Shown in pieces: positions 27,469-38,100 of a DNA stretch of 64,000 nt; the first letter of the stretch is position 1, and each line of letters begins with the position of its first letter. Under the pieces are notes generated by a model. It did not search any database. It worked only from the letters and a program-made list of their open reading frames with translations, and was not told the origin of the DNA. The position numbers were made by a program, and so were the translations under genes. Location of the stretch: assembly GCA_002842035.1 (NCBI GenBank), contig PHBP01000004.1:62001-126000 (forward strand). The letters run 5' to 3'. Origin of the DNA: Candidatus Cloacimonetes bacterium HGW-Cloacimonetes-2 (lineage in GTDB: Bacteria; Cloacimonadota; Cloacimonadia; Cloacimonadales; Cloacimonadaceae).

Positions 27469-28746
27469 TTAGAAATAACGGATCAGAATATAGGCGGTAG
27501 AAATCACCAGCGAATTGAGGGTATAGATCAAGCCAATCTTGGTGAAATCGCCAAAGCTGATATGGTGACCGTTTTTGTGAGCAATACCGACTGATACGAT
27601 ATTGGCAGAAGCACCGATCAGGGTACCATTACCACCCAGGCAAGCTCCCAGGGAGAGTGACCACCAGACTGGTTTGATCGCTTCCGGAGGGATCTGAGCT
27701 CCGATATCCTTGATCAGGGGAATCATCGTGGTCACAAAGGGAACGTTATCGACAATCGCGGAGAAAATCCCCGAAAACCATAGGATTACTACAGAAGTGG
27801 AGCGGATATCGTTGTGAGTAATCTTCACAATCTGCTCCGAGACCAGCTTGATAAAGCCAGTCTCGATGAGGCTTTCCACGATCATAAAGAGCCCGATGAA
27901 AAAGAAGATCGTAGCCCAGTCGATATCATTGGCGAGCACTTTATCGACTCGCTTTCGATTGCTGAGTATCAGCAGAGTAAGCCCGGCGATCATAGCAATC
28001 GCGGCTATATCCAGCCCGATTTTGTCCTGAAAGATAAAAGCAAGCAACATCAGCCCAACCACCAGCAGAGATCTGTGCATCAGCTTGCGATTTTGGATCA
28101 GGTTGTCCTCACGAAATTCCATCAGGCGAGCCCGGTTTTGATTTGTCACTATCATACTTTTACGATAGATGAGCCAGGTGATACCCAGGCTGGTAATGGT
28201 GATCAGGATGATAATGGGGCTCAGGTTGTAGATAAAATCCATAAACACATAGTTTGTAGCGCTACCAATCAGGATATTGGGCGGGTCACCGATCATTGTG
28301 GCTGTACCTCCGATATTGGAGGCGATTGCCATTGTTATAACAAAGGGAATCGGACTGATTTTGAGCTCAGATGCTATCAAGAGAGCAATCGGAACCAGCA
28401 TCATCACGGTCGTGACGTTATCCAAAAAAGCAGAGATAAGTGCAGTGATCGCAAACATAAAGAGCATTATCCGGACGGGGCTGGCTTTGGCGAGCTTGGC
28501 GGTCTTGATAGCGATGTATTGAAAGATGCCGGTCTCGCGGAGCACCGCCATTACCATCATCATCCCGATTAGCAGGAATATCACGTTCCAGTCAACAGCC
28601 GCAAAAGCTCTTTTCTGGCCCACAATATGAAAGGCTATCACCAAAAAACCGCCCATCAAAGCGGCAGTCATCTTATTGATCCACTCGGTCATAATCAGCA
28701 CGTAAGTGATTGCGAAAATCACCAGTGCCACAATCATCTGTATCAT
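27469..28746 (-). CDS. ArsB/NhaD-type (SLC13-like) anion or sodium/proton permease
   Basis: 425-residue inner-membrane carrier with about 11-12 hydrophobic spans. It shows the ion-transporter superfamily pattern: GGTATMIGDPPNILIGSA in the first half and GNGTLIGASANIVSVGIA in the second, which are the paired re-entrant substrate loops, plus AFLDNVTTVMML and SAIVDNVPFVTTMIPL. This pattern fits the ArsB/NhaD/P-protein branch; the substrate (sodium/proton or an oxyanion) cannot be read. I start it at the ATG ending at 28746, preceded by TGAGGAT, rather than a TTG 12 codons earlier with no ribosome-binding site. It is separated by a terminator from the btuF-btuC genes upstream. Confidence 0.88.
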   Translation of the reverse strand: MIQMIVALVIFAITYVLIMTEWINKMTAALMGGFLVIAFHIVGQKRAFAAVDWNVIFLLIGMMMVMAVLRETGIFQYIAIKTAKLAKASPVRIMLFMFAITALISAFLDNVTTVMMLVPIALLIASELKISPIPFVITMAIASNIGGTATMIGDPPNILIGSATNYVFMDFIYNLSPIIILITITSLGITWLIYRKSMIVTNQNRARLMEFREDNLIQNRKLMHRSLLVVGLMLLAFIFQDKIGLDIAAIAMIAGLTLLILSNRKRVDKVLANDIDWATIFFFIGLFMIVESLIETGFIKLVSEQIVKITHNDIRSTSVVILWFSGIFSAIVDNVPFVTTMIPLIKDIGAQIPPEAIKPVWWSLSLGACLGGNGTLIGASANIVSVGIAHKNGHHISFGDFTKIGLIYTLNSLVISTAYILIRYF

Positions 28747-28782
28747 TTTAATCCTCAGTGCCGGGTCAAACCCCGGGGGCAA

Positions 28783-28812
28783 ACAAAATATCCGGCTGCT
28801 AACAGCCGGATA
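28783..28812 (-). terminator. Terminator after btuC
   Basis: A 10-base stem TATCCGGCTG (28789-28798) with its complement at 28803-28812 and a 4-base loop. On the minus strand it is followed by TTTTGTTTG. It separates the btuF-btuC transcript from the permease gene. Confidence 0.8.
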
Positions 28813-28906
28813 ACACTATCTATCAATCATATAGCTTTTGCATACCCACAATTTTGGCTCAGTATGGCAAGATGTGGATTTTTAGTCAATGGAATTGTGT
28901 GAACTA

Positions 28907-29848
28907 TTAGTTCTTGCTAAGGAGCCAGATGAAGAAGGGGCAGCCAACTGCTGCAGTGACGACACCTACCGGCAGTTCGATGGCAGTCAGATTCTTGGCA
29001 ATCAAATCGCAGAGCACGAGAAAGATTCCCCCGCTCCAGACGGAAAAGATGTAGATCTGCTTTTGCCCGGAAGGGATAACAAACCTGACCAGATGGGGAA
29101 TGATCAAGCCGATAAAGCCAATGATGCCTGCATAGGAGACATTGATGCCGATCATAATGGAACTAAGGATAAAGATCTCTTTTCTGATGCGCGAAACGTT
29201 TATGCCCACGCTGCCGGCATAGAGATCACCGCTGCTGATGATCTCCAGACTTCGAGAACGAAAATAAAGATAGACCAGCAGAATCAATGAGACAAAAGAA
29301 AGGATCAGGAAGACAGTCCATTCGTTGTGGCTGAAGATTCTGCCCAGATTACCCATCAGAGTTCCCAGTATCAGCATTGTATCCTTTCTAAACAGATACA
29401 TTGTCAAAGAGATTCCTGCAGAAAAGAACATACCTGAGATTACACCGGCAATCAAGAGACGACTGCGATCGAAGCTGCCTTTTTTCTGAGCCATAGCCCA
29501 GACGATCAGGAGGGTGAGCCCGGCTCCCAGAAAGCCGCCCACCGGCATTAAAAGTGTAAAACCCAGTACTCCCAATAGAATTGATCCGAAGGCAGAGCCG
29601 GAAGATATGCCCAGAATATAGGGCTCAGCGAGCGGATTTGCCAGCATCACCTGATAGATCGAGCCAATCCCGGCAAGGGTCATACCTGTAATCAGAGTTA
29701 ACAGTAATCTGGGGATGCGGATCTGCCAGAGGATGCCCGAAGATGGACTCCCGATCATCAGATAAACAGCTATTGCGGTAAAGCTGATCAGGATGAGTAT
29801 AAGGATGGCGAGGATACGTTTTGCAGAGTTCAATTGCCCATCCGCCAA
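28907..29848 (-). CDS. btuC: BtuC/FecCD-type ABC transporter permease
   Basis: About 310-residue inner-membrane permease for import of vitamin B12 or an iron chelate. It has FecCD hallmarks: IRIPRLLLTLITGMTLAGIG, then VMLANPLAEPYILGISSGSA (the ATPase-contacting and pore helices), and the C-terminal FIGLIIPHLVRFVIPSGQKQ. About ten spans are visible. It overlaps the end of the binding-protein gene. The longest frame starts at a TTG (29846-29848) without a ribosome-binding site; a TTG at 29831-29833 overlapping the upstream TGA (TTGA) is a reasonable alternative. No ATPase gene (btuD/fecE) follows: a terminator comes next. B12 versus siderophore cannot be decided. Confidence 0.88.
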   Translation of the reverse strand: MADGQLNSAKRILAILILILISFTAIAVYLMIGSPSSGILWQIRIPRLLLTLITGMTLAGIGSIYQVMLANPLAEPYILGISSGSAFGSILLGVLGFTLLMPVGGFLGAGLTLLIVWAMAQKKGSFDRSRLLIAGVISGMFFSAGISLTMYLFRKDTMLILGTLMGNLGRIFSHNEWTVFLILSFVSLILLVYLYFRSRSLEIISSGDLYAGSVGINVSRIRKEIFILSSIMIGINVSYAGIIGFIGLIIPHLVRFVIPSGQKQIYIFSVWSGGIFLVLCDLIAKNLTAIELPVGVVTAAVGCPFFIWLLSKN

Positions 29849-30678
29849 TTATCAAAGATAGCTGCAAGCGCTTTCATCCCCTCGATTACCCGGGGACCTG
29901 CCCGTTGGATCAGATCGGGATTGATATCGCTTTCAAAGTAGATACGATTGTTTTTGAGGGCAGGGATATTCTGCCAGCCCTTGCGGGATTTGATGGATTC
30001 CAGAGTGTCCTGTGAATAGCAGATTATAATGTCCGGGGCAGCGGTTACAATACGCTCCGGATCGACACGGGAATAGTCTCGTTCCAGGGTGCTGAAGACG
30101 TTGTCTCCTCCGGCAGTCTCGATCAATTGGCCTACGAAGGATTGATCCGATACACTCATCAGAGGGTCGCGATAGATCTCCAGATAGACCTTTGGACGGC
30201 GTTTACTCATATTGTTGGCACGGATCATTTCAATCTCCCGCCTAATGCTATCTGCCAGCACTATAGCTGATTCTATGCTGCCGGTGAGCTCCCCCAGGTG
30301 GCGGACACCAAGTAGTAAATCCTCCAGATTTGCGGGATAGCTGCTCTCCACCCGAAGACCGAGCTTGGTAAATTCCTTGGCGATGGCTTCTTGCTCCAGG
30401 GCAGAGGAGAAGATAATCGTAGGATTCAGCGAGATCACTTTCTCACGATCCAAGGCACCGAAATTACCCACCACCGGCTTTGTCGCAAGGCTGGGAGGGT
30501 AGTTGCACTCTGCGGTAATCCCCACAATGCGCTCTTCCAAACCCATTGCACAGAGGATTTCGGCTGTTTCAGGCGAAAGTACGACGTAGCGATCGCTATC
30601 TGAACGATCCCCTTTGGTGCATCCTGCAGTAGGCCCCAGGACAAACAGCGCCAGGAGCAGAAATATAGTGTATCTCAT
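29830..30678 (-). CDS. btuF: Periplasmic substrate-binding lipoprotein, BtuF/FecB type
   Basis: 282-residue helical-backbone binding protein that delivers B12 or an iron complex to the adjacent permease. The ATG at 30676-30678 follows GGAG and gives a lipoprotein signal (MRYTIFLLLALFVLGPTAGC); a longer frame upstream lacks both. The family pattern is complete: VVLSPETAEILCAMGLEERIVGIT, KVISLNPTIIFSS, PKVYLEIYRDPLMSVSDQSF, ETAGGDNVF, RIVTAAPDIIICYS. Together with the permease it forms an import module lacking its ATPase here. The 133-base upstream gap is too short for a full cobalamin riboswitch. Confidence 0.88.
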   Translation of the reverse strand: MRYTIFLLLALFVLGPTAGCTKGDRSDSDRYVVLSPETAEILCAMGLEERIVGITAECNYPPSLATKPVVGNFGALDREKVISLNPTIIFSSALEQEAIAKEFTKLGLRVESSYPANLEDLLLGVRHLGELTGSIESAIVLADSIRREIEMIRANNMSKRRPKVYLEIYRDPLMSVSDQSFVGQLIETAGGDNVFSTLERDYSRVDPERIVTAAPDIIICYSQDTLESIKSRKGWQNIPALKNNRIYFESDINPDLIQRAGPRVIEGMKALAAIFDNWRMGN

Positions 30679-30748
30679 TGTTCTCCATTGATATCTTCTT
30701 GCGTGTTGAATCACCGGAATGCCTTGCTTTGTCAAGGAAACTTTGAGC

Positions 30749-30776
30749 TTGATTATTTTCATTGACCGATTATAAT
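30749..30776 (+). promoter_or_regulatory. Putative sigma-70 promoter for cls
   Basis: TTGATT at 30749-30754, a 16-base spacer, and a perfect TATAAT at 30771-30776, pointing toward the cls gene at 30812. It is one of the clearest promoter matches in the window. Confidence 0.6.
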
Positions 30777-30811
30777 ATGGATTAGAACTTGGAGAGAGAA
30801 GATTATGCGAG

Positions 30812-32380
30812 GTGGAAGAATTGTGGTCCTATAAGGTGTGGAACATTGTAATCCTGATTCTTTTTATACTTTTGATGCTATTGGCGATTTCGTCGGTTGC
30901 CAATCTGATCATCAAAGGGACCCTTAGCACCATCTTTACAGGCCTTACAATTCAGATAATCAACGTAGTGTTTTTGATTACCATCGTGCTGATTATCCAT
31001 ATCCTCGTGATGGAAAATTCCAATCCCGTGCATACCTTGGCGTGGATTCTCGTGCTTGTCTTTGTGCCGGTACTGGGCTTTGTGTTTTACCTCTTCTTCG
31101 GCAGAAACTGGCGCAAGAACAGGATATTCAACCGTAAAGGACAACGGGATGCCGGGGAGATTCGTAATCTGCTCCCTCAGAGTAGCTATCGCCCGCCGAG
31201 GCATAGTGTGGCAGCCAGATTGATCGCTCTGATGGATCGGAATCCCAAAGCCATTCTTACAACCTACAACCAAGTGGAGCTCATAGCCGATACCAGGAAT
31301 GCCTTTGACAGGATTTGCGAAGGAATCCGCCAGGCAAAGAGCCACATCCATCTGGAGTACTTTTCCATAGCAAACGACTCCACTGGCAGGACACTGATGC
31401 AGCTCCTTTTGGAGAAGCGCAAGCAAGGTGTGGAAATCAGATTGATATACGACGACGTAGGCTCCTGGAAGCTGGGACGCAAAGCAAAGCTCAAGCTCAG
31501 AGATGCGGGAGTTGAGCTGGCCCCCTTTATGCCAGCATGGATACCTTTTCTAAATAGCAAGCTGAACTACCGGAATCACCGTAAGTTGGTGATTATCGAT
31601 GGCCTTTCTGCATATCTGGGCGGGCTCAATATTGGGGATCAGTATCTGGGGCTGGATAAGTACTTTGGCTATTGGAGAGATTCACTGATGGTGATCAATG
31701 GCGAGGGAAGCCTGGCTCTGCAGAGCATCTTTCTGATGGATTGGTTTTTCGTGAGCAGAAAGGATCTGCTCATCGACCAGCATTGGGATAGGTATCTGCC
31801 AATGGAGCAGGCAAAACAAGGTATCGAGCATCCGGTGGCAGTGCAGGTATTGGCTAGCGGACCTGATACGGATCACGCAAACATCCTGCAGGTGTATTTT
31901 GATGCCATATCCTCTGCTGCTGTCTTTATCGGGATCACCACACCCTACCTGATCCTCAATGAAAGTCTCCTGATGGCGCTGAAAACAGCAGCAGGAAGAG
32001 GCGTAAGAGTGCAGATAGTGGTTCCGGGAAAGGCAGACCACCTAATGGTCTATTGGGCATCGAGATCATATTTCGAGGAGTTGCTGCTCGCAGGAGTCGA
32101 GATCTTTATCTATCAGAAAGGCTTTATGCATGCCAAGGTATTGATCATCGATAATGAGGTGCTATCCGTAGGCACGACCAATATGGATCTAAGAAGTTTT
32201 AACCACAATTTCGAGCTGAACGCGATGATCTTTGATGAGAGCCTGGCTGTAGAGGCTTTGGCTCACTTTACCGAGGATCTGTCGCACTCGATCAAGCTCG
32301 AATATGAGGAGTTTCGCCTGAGATCTACCTATAAGAGATCTCTGGAATCACTATTCAGGCTGTTTTCACCACTATTGTAA
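30812..32380 (+). CDS. cls: Cardiolipin synthase (phospholipase D family)
   Basis: 522-residue inner-membrane enzyme that joins two phosphatidylglycerols to make cardiolipin. It has N-terminal membrane spans (about 10-35, 40-66 and 72-96), a PLDc_N-like FGRNWRKN stretch, and two HKD motifs: His256-Lys258-Asp263 in NHRKLVIIDG and His440-Lys442-Asp447 in MHAKVLIIDN. Each is followed by the conserved GGLNIGDQY and GTTNMDLRSF. The listed start is a GTG; a TTG at 30821 (3 codons in) has the better ribosome-binding site GAGGTGG, so the N-terminus is uncertain by a few residues. It is divergent from btuF; the nuclease pair follows 9 bases later. Confidence 0.94.
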   Translation: MEELWSYKVWNIVILILFILLMLLAISSVANLIIKGTLSTIFTGLTIQIINVVFLITIVLIIHILVMENSNPVHTLAWILVLVFVPVLGFVFYLFFGRNWRKNRIFNRKGQRDAGEIRNLLPQSSYRPPRHSVAARLIALMDRNPKAILTTYNQVELIADTRNAFDRICEGIRQAKSHIHLEYFSIANDSTGRTLMQLLLEKRKQGVEIRLIYDDVGSWKLGRKAKLKLRDAGVELAPFMPAWIPFLNSKLNYRNHRKLVIIDGLSAYLGGLNIGDQYLGLDKYFGYWRDSLMVINGEGSLALQSIFLMDWFFVSRKDLLIDQHWDRYLPMEQAKQGIEHPVAVQVLASGPDTDHANILQVYFDAISSAAVFIGITTPYLILNESLLMALKTAAGRGVRVQIVVPGKADHLMVYWASRSYFEELLLAGVEIFIYQKGFMHAKVLIIDNEVLSVGTTNMDLRSFNHNFELNAMIFDESLAVEALAHFTEDLSHSIKLEYEEFRLRSTYKRSLESLFRLFSPLL

Positions 32381-32389
32381 GGAGGGTTT

Positions 32390-35185
32390 ATGCCGGTATT
32401 GAGGATAGTTTCATTCAAAGAAGATGTCATCGCTGCAGCTCTGCAGAGGATTATTGAGGGTAGTTATCTTATCTTTCCGAGCAGAGCATCCGCTGCAATC
32501 GCTGAACAGGTGGCTTATCAAGACTGGACGCTGGAAGATGTGAGCTACTTTAGTATGGATGATTTCAAGACCTTGCTCACTCTATCAGATATGCCTATAT
32601 TGCAGGAAGATAAAAGGTTGATATGTCTGTATCGGGCAATGACTGCCGAGGATCGGGAATTCTATCATATCTACCGCTATGGCGATCTGGTAGGCTGGGG
32701 ACAGGAGTTTTTTAAGTTTTTTGACGAGTTGGCAGATGAATTGGTGGAGCCCCGGCGATTGATTGACTTTCACCTAAGTGGTGGATACACGCTACAACAT
32801 TGGCAGGAAGTCTTTATCGAACGTATCTGCGAGATCAGGGAGCGTTATGGCAAGCTGGTAAGTGAACTGGGCTTTACTGATCGAATCTTTCTGGATCCAG
32901 CATCCCTGGATCTCCCCTATCGGGACAGGACCTTTATCTTTGTGAATCAGAACTACTATTCCGCGCTGGAAAAGCTGATTATCGAGAGGCTTGAGCAGAA
33001 TGGAAACCGGGTTGAAATAATATTCCAGGGGCCTGCCGGGGCATTTGACTTTGATCGTATGAGAGCCGGTAACATTGCGTTAAAAGAGCTGCTGGAATCA
33101 GGAGAGCATCGCTGTGAGAAAATCGAAATCCAGACTACGGAAAATGAAGATCAGATGGCTCTAGACTTTCTGAGCTATTCTATAGATAAGCCAGGCGGAA
33201 CCATTGTGGATGCCCAGTACAGCTCAAAGGCTTATGGCAGACTGATCGATGAGAGCTTGGGCAAGGATACTGTTACTCAGAGTTTTGTGGAGCTCTTTGC
33301 CTACCAGTTCCTGGCTCGGGTAAAAACCGATATAGATGCTATGCATAGAAGCTTTGAAGGTAGATACCTACCGTTGCAAAACCTGCTGGATGATCTGAGC
33401 CTGGATGCCTTCTTTGCGCCACTTGGGTTCACTGATCAGAAAACCTTAAGAGACGATCTGATGAAGCTTTGCCGGGAAGACTATCTGTATGTTGATAGAG
33501 ATTTACAGATTTTCAACGGGGAGGACGAGTATAACTCGCCTGCTTTGAAAGCAGCACTAGAGGCATATCTGAAGGTTTTGGATAGCTTCGCAGGCGTTAC
33601 TGGGATCAAGGAATTGATCGCTCTGATTGATAGCCCCAAGACGCTAAAGCTGGAGGCATTGCTCCGTGAGGAACAACTAAGGTATTCCAACGCTGCCGAG
33701 GTCTTTTATGAGAGACTGGCAAACTTTAGATCATTGGAGGATCTGGGTCTGATAGACGATTGGAAAGAGATTTCCGGGGATACGTCGGTAGCTGCAGGAA
33801 TACTGGAGCTATTTCTTGAGTCGCTGAAAACAGCTCAGATTCGCTGGAGCATGAACATCGCAAAGAACTCAGGCTATGAGATTACTAACCTCCTGGACAG
33901 CCGTAATCTGAGCTTTGAGCGTCTGGTCTTCTTCCACGTCAATGAAGGCAATATCCCCTCCAATCCGACCTCGGTGTGGCTCTTGAATGAGACACAGCGC
34001 AGCAAACTGGGACTCAAGACCTACGACGAAATCAGGAACTGGGAAAGGTATTACTTTCTGCGCTTACTGATGGTAAGCCAAAGGGTTAGAATATATTGCC
34101 ACGCCCATAAAGAGCAGGATATTGAGCCTAGTTCATTCGTCTCAGAGCTGCTCCAGATCAGCAGAGACCTCGGGCTGCAAGAGCTGGTGATAGAACTGCC
34201 ACGCCTTGCTCCACGCATCTCTGATCTCTATCAAAACTACAAGGAACTCAGTAATGGTGTATTGTCAATAGATAGTACACTGAAAGGGCTGGATGATCAT
34301 AAAAGCTTCTTCAATCTGCCCTATACAAAAGATGATCTGCCGGTTGAGATCAGGCTCGGCTTCTACTCACTCAATCAGCTAATCAGAAACCAGTTCATTT
34401 GGTATATTCTGAACTATAGGAAGCTAAAAGAGCCTGTTTACCAGGTGGATGAGACCTTGTCCCGCAGGTTCTTTGGCACCTTGATCCACGAGTATCTGGC
34501 TGTTTTGATGTCTGATCTCAGTGGACCACACACAAGTTACCGGATAATCAAAGAACGCCTGGCAGATAGAGATTACTTGCAAAGTAGCCTGATACGCATC
34601 CTGGAGAATCCGGTCTATAGATTGAAATTACCACAGAATTACAATTGGGATTTCCTCCGTGATATCATCTCTGGTTGTATCGTTGACACGATGTATTGGT
34701 TCTTTGATAGCTGGCTTCAGGAACGAGTAGGAAAAAATGGCTTTACTTTATTGCCGGAATCTGAGAGGGCTCAGGAATTGAGGTATAAGCCATATCTGCA
34801 GCACGGGGATAACTCGATAATGATCAAGGGTATTGCTGATTTACGGCTGGAAACTCCTGACAAGTATCATATCATAGACTTTAAGACAGGTAATCACGAT
34901 GCCAGACAAATGGTCTTTTATGAGCTATATTACTACCTGCTGGACGAGCCCTTACTGGCTGATAAGATGCAATCAACCATCTGCAGGATCCTGGATAGAG
35001 ATGCTGAGACAATCAAAACAGAAGATAAGATGCGGCAGAAACTGAGCCAAGCCCTGGTCGATACCCTGGACACAATTAAGCTTGATGGTTTTGGTCTTCC
35101 CGCCAGCACTACAGACCGGCTCAGGCACAAACAGCTCTCCCGGGCTGATCTCTATACAATGGACAGAGGGGCAAAGAATGTATAA
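32390..35185 (+). CDS. AddB-like subunit: inactivated helicase fold plus PD-(D/E)XK nuclease
   Basis: 931 residues; probable partner of the helicase gene that follows, acting in end resection for recombinational repair. The N-terminus (YLIFPSRASAAIAEQ) takes the place of a Walker A site but lacks the Lys, so no ATPase activity is expected, as in AddB. The middle has RNLSFERLVFFHVNEGNIPS and RNWERYYFLRLLMVSQRVRI, a RecB/UvrD-like fold without intact motifs. The C-terminus is a PD-(D/E)XK nuclease: FGTLIHEYLAVL, Asp817 (GIADLRL), Asp830-Lys832 (IIDFKTG) and the Q-x3-YELYYY motif. I do not see the Cys cluster that holds the iron-sulfur centre in classical AddB. The ATG follows AGGAGGG. Confidence 0.8.
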   Translation: MPVLRIVSFKEDVIAAALQRIIEGSYLIFPSRASAAIAEQVAYQDWTLEDVSYFSMDDFKTLLTLSDMPILQEDKRLICLYRAMTAEDREFYHIYRYGDLVGWGQEFFKFFDELADELVEPRRLIDFHLSGGYTLQHWQEVFIERICEIRERYGKLVSELGFTDRIFLDPASLDLPYRDRTFIFVNQNYYSALEKLIIERLEQNGNRVEIIFQGPAGAFDFDRMRAGNIALKELLESGEHRCEKIEIQTTENEDQMALDFLSYSIDKPGGTIVDAQYSSKAYGRLIDESLGKDTVTQSFVELFAYQFLARVKTDIDAMHRSFEGRYLPLQNLLDDLSLDAFFAPLGFTDQKTLRDDLMKLCREDYLYVDRDLQIFNGEDEYNSPALKAALEAYLKVLDSFAGVTGIKELIALIDSPKTLKLEALLREEQLRYSNAAEVFYERLANFRSLEDLGLIDDWKEISGDTSVAAGILELFLESLKTAQIRWSMNIAKNSGYEITNLLDSRNLSFERLVFFHVNEGNIPSNPTSVWLLNETQRSKLGLKTYDEIRNWERYYFLRLLMVSQRVRIYCHAHKEQDIEPSSFVSELLQISRDLGLQELVIELPRLAPRISDLYQNYKELSNGVLSIDSTLKGLDDHKSFFNLPYTKDDLPVEIRLGFYSLNQLIRNQFIWYILNYRKLKEPVYQVDETLSRRFFGTLIHEYLAVLMSDLSGPHTSYRIIKERLADRDYLQSSLIRILENPVYRLKLPQNYNWDFLRDIISGCIVDTMYWFFDSWLQERVGKNGFTLLPESERAQELRYKPYLQHGDNSIMIKGIADLRLETPDKYHIIDFKTGNHDARQMVFYELYYYLLDEPLLADKMQSTICRILDRDAETIKTEDKMRQKLSQALVDTLDTIKLDGFGLPASTTDRLRHKQLSRADLYTMDRGAKNV

Positions 35186-38100
35186 GTTTAAGAACAGCAT
35201 AGTCACAGCCAGCGCCGGAACAGGCAAGACATACAGGCTCTCAGTGGAATTCATATCCTTGATCCTGAACTATTATGGATCTACCGATATGCAGCCAGAT
35301 AACATCCTGGTTCTTACCTTTACCCGTAAAGCAACAGCCGAGATCAGAGAGCGGATCATCTCGCATATAGACTTGCTGCTCATTTCTGATCATAAGTTAG
35401 CTACTGATGAGCAGGTAAAGAGCAAGCACAGCCTGATCTCCTCAATCAGAAAGATCAATCCTGATCCTGAGCTTCCTGCAGATGAACTCACACCAACTGA
35501 AGAGGGTAAGTTACTCTCGCTGAGGCAAATCTTTGCGGCAGACAAACAGCAACTCAGGGTAATGACCATCGATGCTTATATCAATAGTATCTTCCGTAAT
35601 CTGGTGCGTCCTCTGCGCAGCCTGGATAGCTTTGAGATAGATCTAAACACTGCGGATAAGCACCTTGCTGATATCTTGAACAGCCTGATGAGTCCCAGGA
35701 TCAAAAACCGTATCGACAAGCTCCTGCAGCGTAAGATCAGGCCTTCTCTGGATCAATACAAGGATTTCATCATCTCATTGATCAAACGACGCTGGACCTA
35801 CTATCTGATCAAGAACAGACTCCTGCTCGATACGCAGCGCAGCTTGCAGGCATACCTCGTGCAGGACAAAAGCCCGGATACTTTCAAGGATGAATTCATC
35901 AGAATCCTGGGGGTTATCCGCAGTCTCATACTGGAAACTCAGAGCAGAGATAATAACAATCCCTGGCCTGACTTCTTCAACAAAGAGTTCAAGCAGCTCT
36001 TTGATAAATTCCCCGATAATGACCCTGATTTGGGCAGACAATTGGAGAAGCTGGCTCTGGACAATCAGAAGCTCTACAAGTTACTCACAGATATCTCCGG
36101 CTCTAAACTAAAGAACATCTACAACGGCAATAAGTTCCGCAAGAAGGACGACCTCGAGACAAAGGAGCAGATGCAGCAAGCACAGGCTGAGTTAAAGTCC
36201 TTGATAGCTGATTGGTTGGTCTATAGCTTGATCGGAGTGGAACAAAGCGAGATCATAGACATCTGGGGGGAAGTCCTCGCTGAATATGATAAGCTGATTT
36301 ACCGCTACCGATCTATGACCTACGATGATATCGCCTGGTTTACCTTTGAGGCTTTGTACAGTGCTGATCCTCCCATCTTCAATGCTATGGATGAAGCCCT
36401 GGCATCGGAGTTTTACCAATTCCTGGCTCATCGTAACCGTTTCATCCTGATTGACGAGTTTCAAGATACTTCTATTATCCAGTTTAGCATCCTGCAACCT
36501 ATCATCGAGGAGGTATGCTCGGGGCTGGGAACGCGTAGTTACGGTGGTGTGGTCGTAGTAGGAGACGAAAAGCAATCCATCTTTGGTTGGAGAGGTGGTG
36601 AGCGGGAACTTCTTTTGAGGCTTCCTGCCATCATCAAGCCCATAGGTGATGTCAAGACAGATGTTCTGGACAAGTCCTGGCGTAGCAGCCCACACCTGAT
36701 GCGATACATCAATGGTGTCTTCTCGGCTCCCCAGCTTCACGATTATCTGGCAAAACGCTCGATGAATTGGGATTACTCCCCTGTAGAAAGTATGAAGCCC
36801 AATCTGGACACTCAAAGCGAACTGAAGCTCTGCATCAGAGGCTACAGCAACCGCTCAGCTAACGAAGATGATATCGACTATATTCAGGACACATACCGCG
36901 ACTTTATCACCAGGATGATCCTGCCAGAAATACAAAAGAACGATGGCTCATCCATCGCTATCCTCTGCCGTAGAGGCAAGGAACTAAGCGAAATGCAATT
37001 GATGCTTGAGGGATTGGGCGAGACAGGCGTGTTTGAGCCAAATGCCGATCTCACCGAGCATCCCCTGATCACACCTCTGATTGATTGGCTCCGCTACCTT
37101 GCCTTTGGCGACGACTTTAGCCTCATTTCATTCCTGCGCTCCGATTATATCCTGCTCAAGGCAGCCCCTATCAAAGAGATTATCGACTATCTAAGCCTCG
37201 AGCAGGAGAACAAGCAAGGACCAGCAGCACCAATGATCCTTACCGAGATCAGGAAGCTGGCAGATGAATGCAGAAAACATAGTATCTATGATTCCTGCTT
37301 GAAGATTGTTAATGAAATCTACAATCCACAAAACCCCAGCGAACGCGACTATCTGAACATCCACGCCTTCCTGAAGATCATCCGGGAATACGAGCTCAAT
37401 CACAGCGCTGAAGGACTCTCCATATCTACCCTACTGCGCTATCTGCAAGACAACAAAGCTCAGGAGTTTATGCGCCAGCGCACTCTCAACGACCAGGCTC
37501 CGGTTCAGCTCCTCACTATCCACAAATCAAAGGGGTTGGAATTTGATAAAGTCTTTGTGTTTTACAATCTCAGCTTCCGCGGAAAGCCTGATTACAACCA
37601 GATTGTTTCCTATATAGACTATATGGGTGAGGACTACAAGCAGCTCAGAGACTTTGCCATCAGCCTGCATTACGCCAAATTGATTGAAGAATCCAGCTTC
37701 TCATATCTGGCAGAGGCAGACAAGCGCCGCGAGATGCTGGAAGAGCTCAATACTCTTTACGTAGCCTTCACAAGGGCAGTTGAGAGCCTGAATATCTATT
37801 TTACTTTCAATTCCTCAGATTCCTGGCCGGATTATTATGATGCGATCGCTCCGGATAGACTCAGCCTCCCAGCTCTAATATGTAACATCGGATACGAATA
37901 TATGCTCACAGAAGGAATAGCCCCTGACAAAGGGCTCTTCTATACCTGCTCACCGTCCTACAATCCTACAGCCTCCGAGAGCTCTCAAAAACTCAAGGCA
38001 GACTCAGTGATCACATCTTATCCTGTTAATCTGCCCTATCTCTCAGCCCGCCCGGATTATCAGGAGCGCGACCAACTACCCAATCTGAAGCAGCTTTGGC

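Noticed and set aside
28747-28782. Extended N-terminus of the ArsB/NhaD-type permease from a TTG
   Set aside because: No ribosome-binding site and a polar extension; the ATG ending at 28746 follows TGAGGAT and starts directly in a membrane span.
30679-30811. Cobalamin riboswitch before btuF
   Set aside because: The gap is 133 bases and shared with a divergent promoter; no B12-box pattern is visible and a full riboswitch would not fit.
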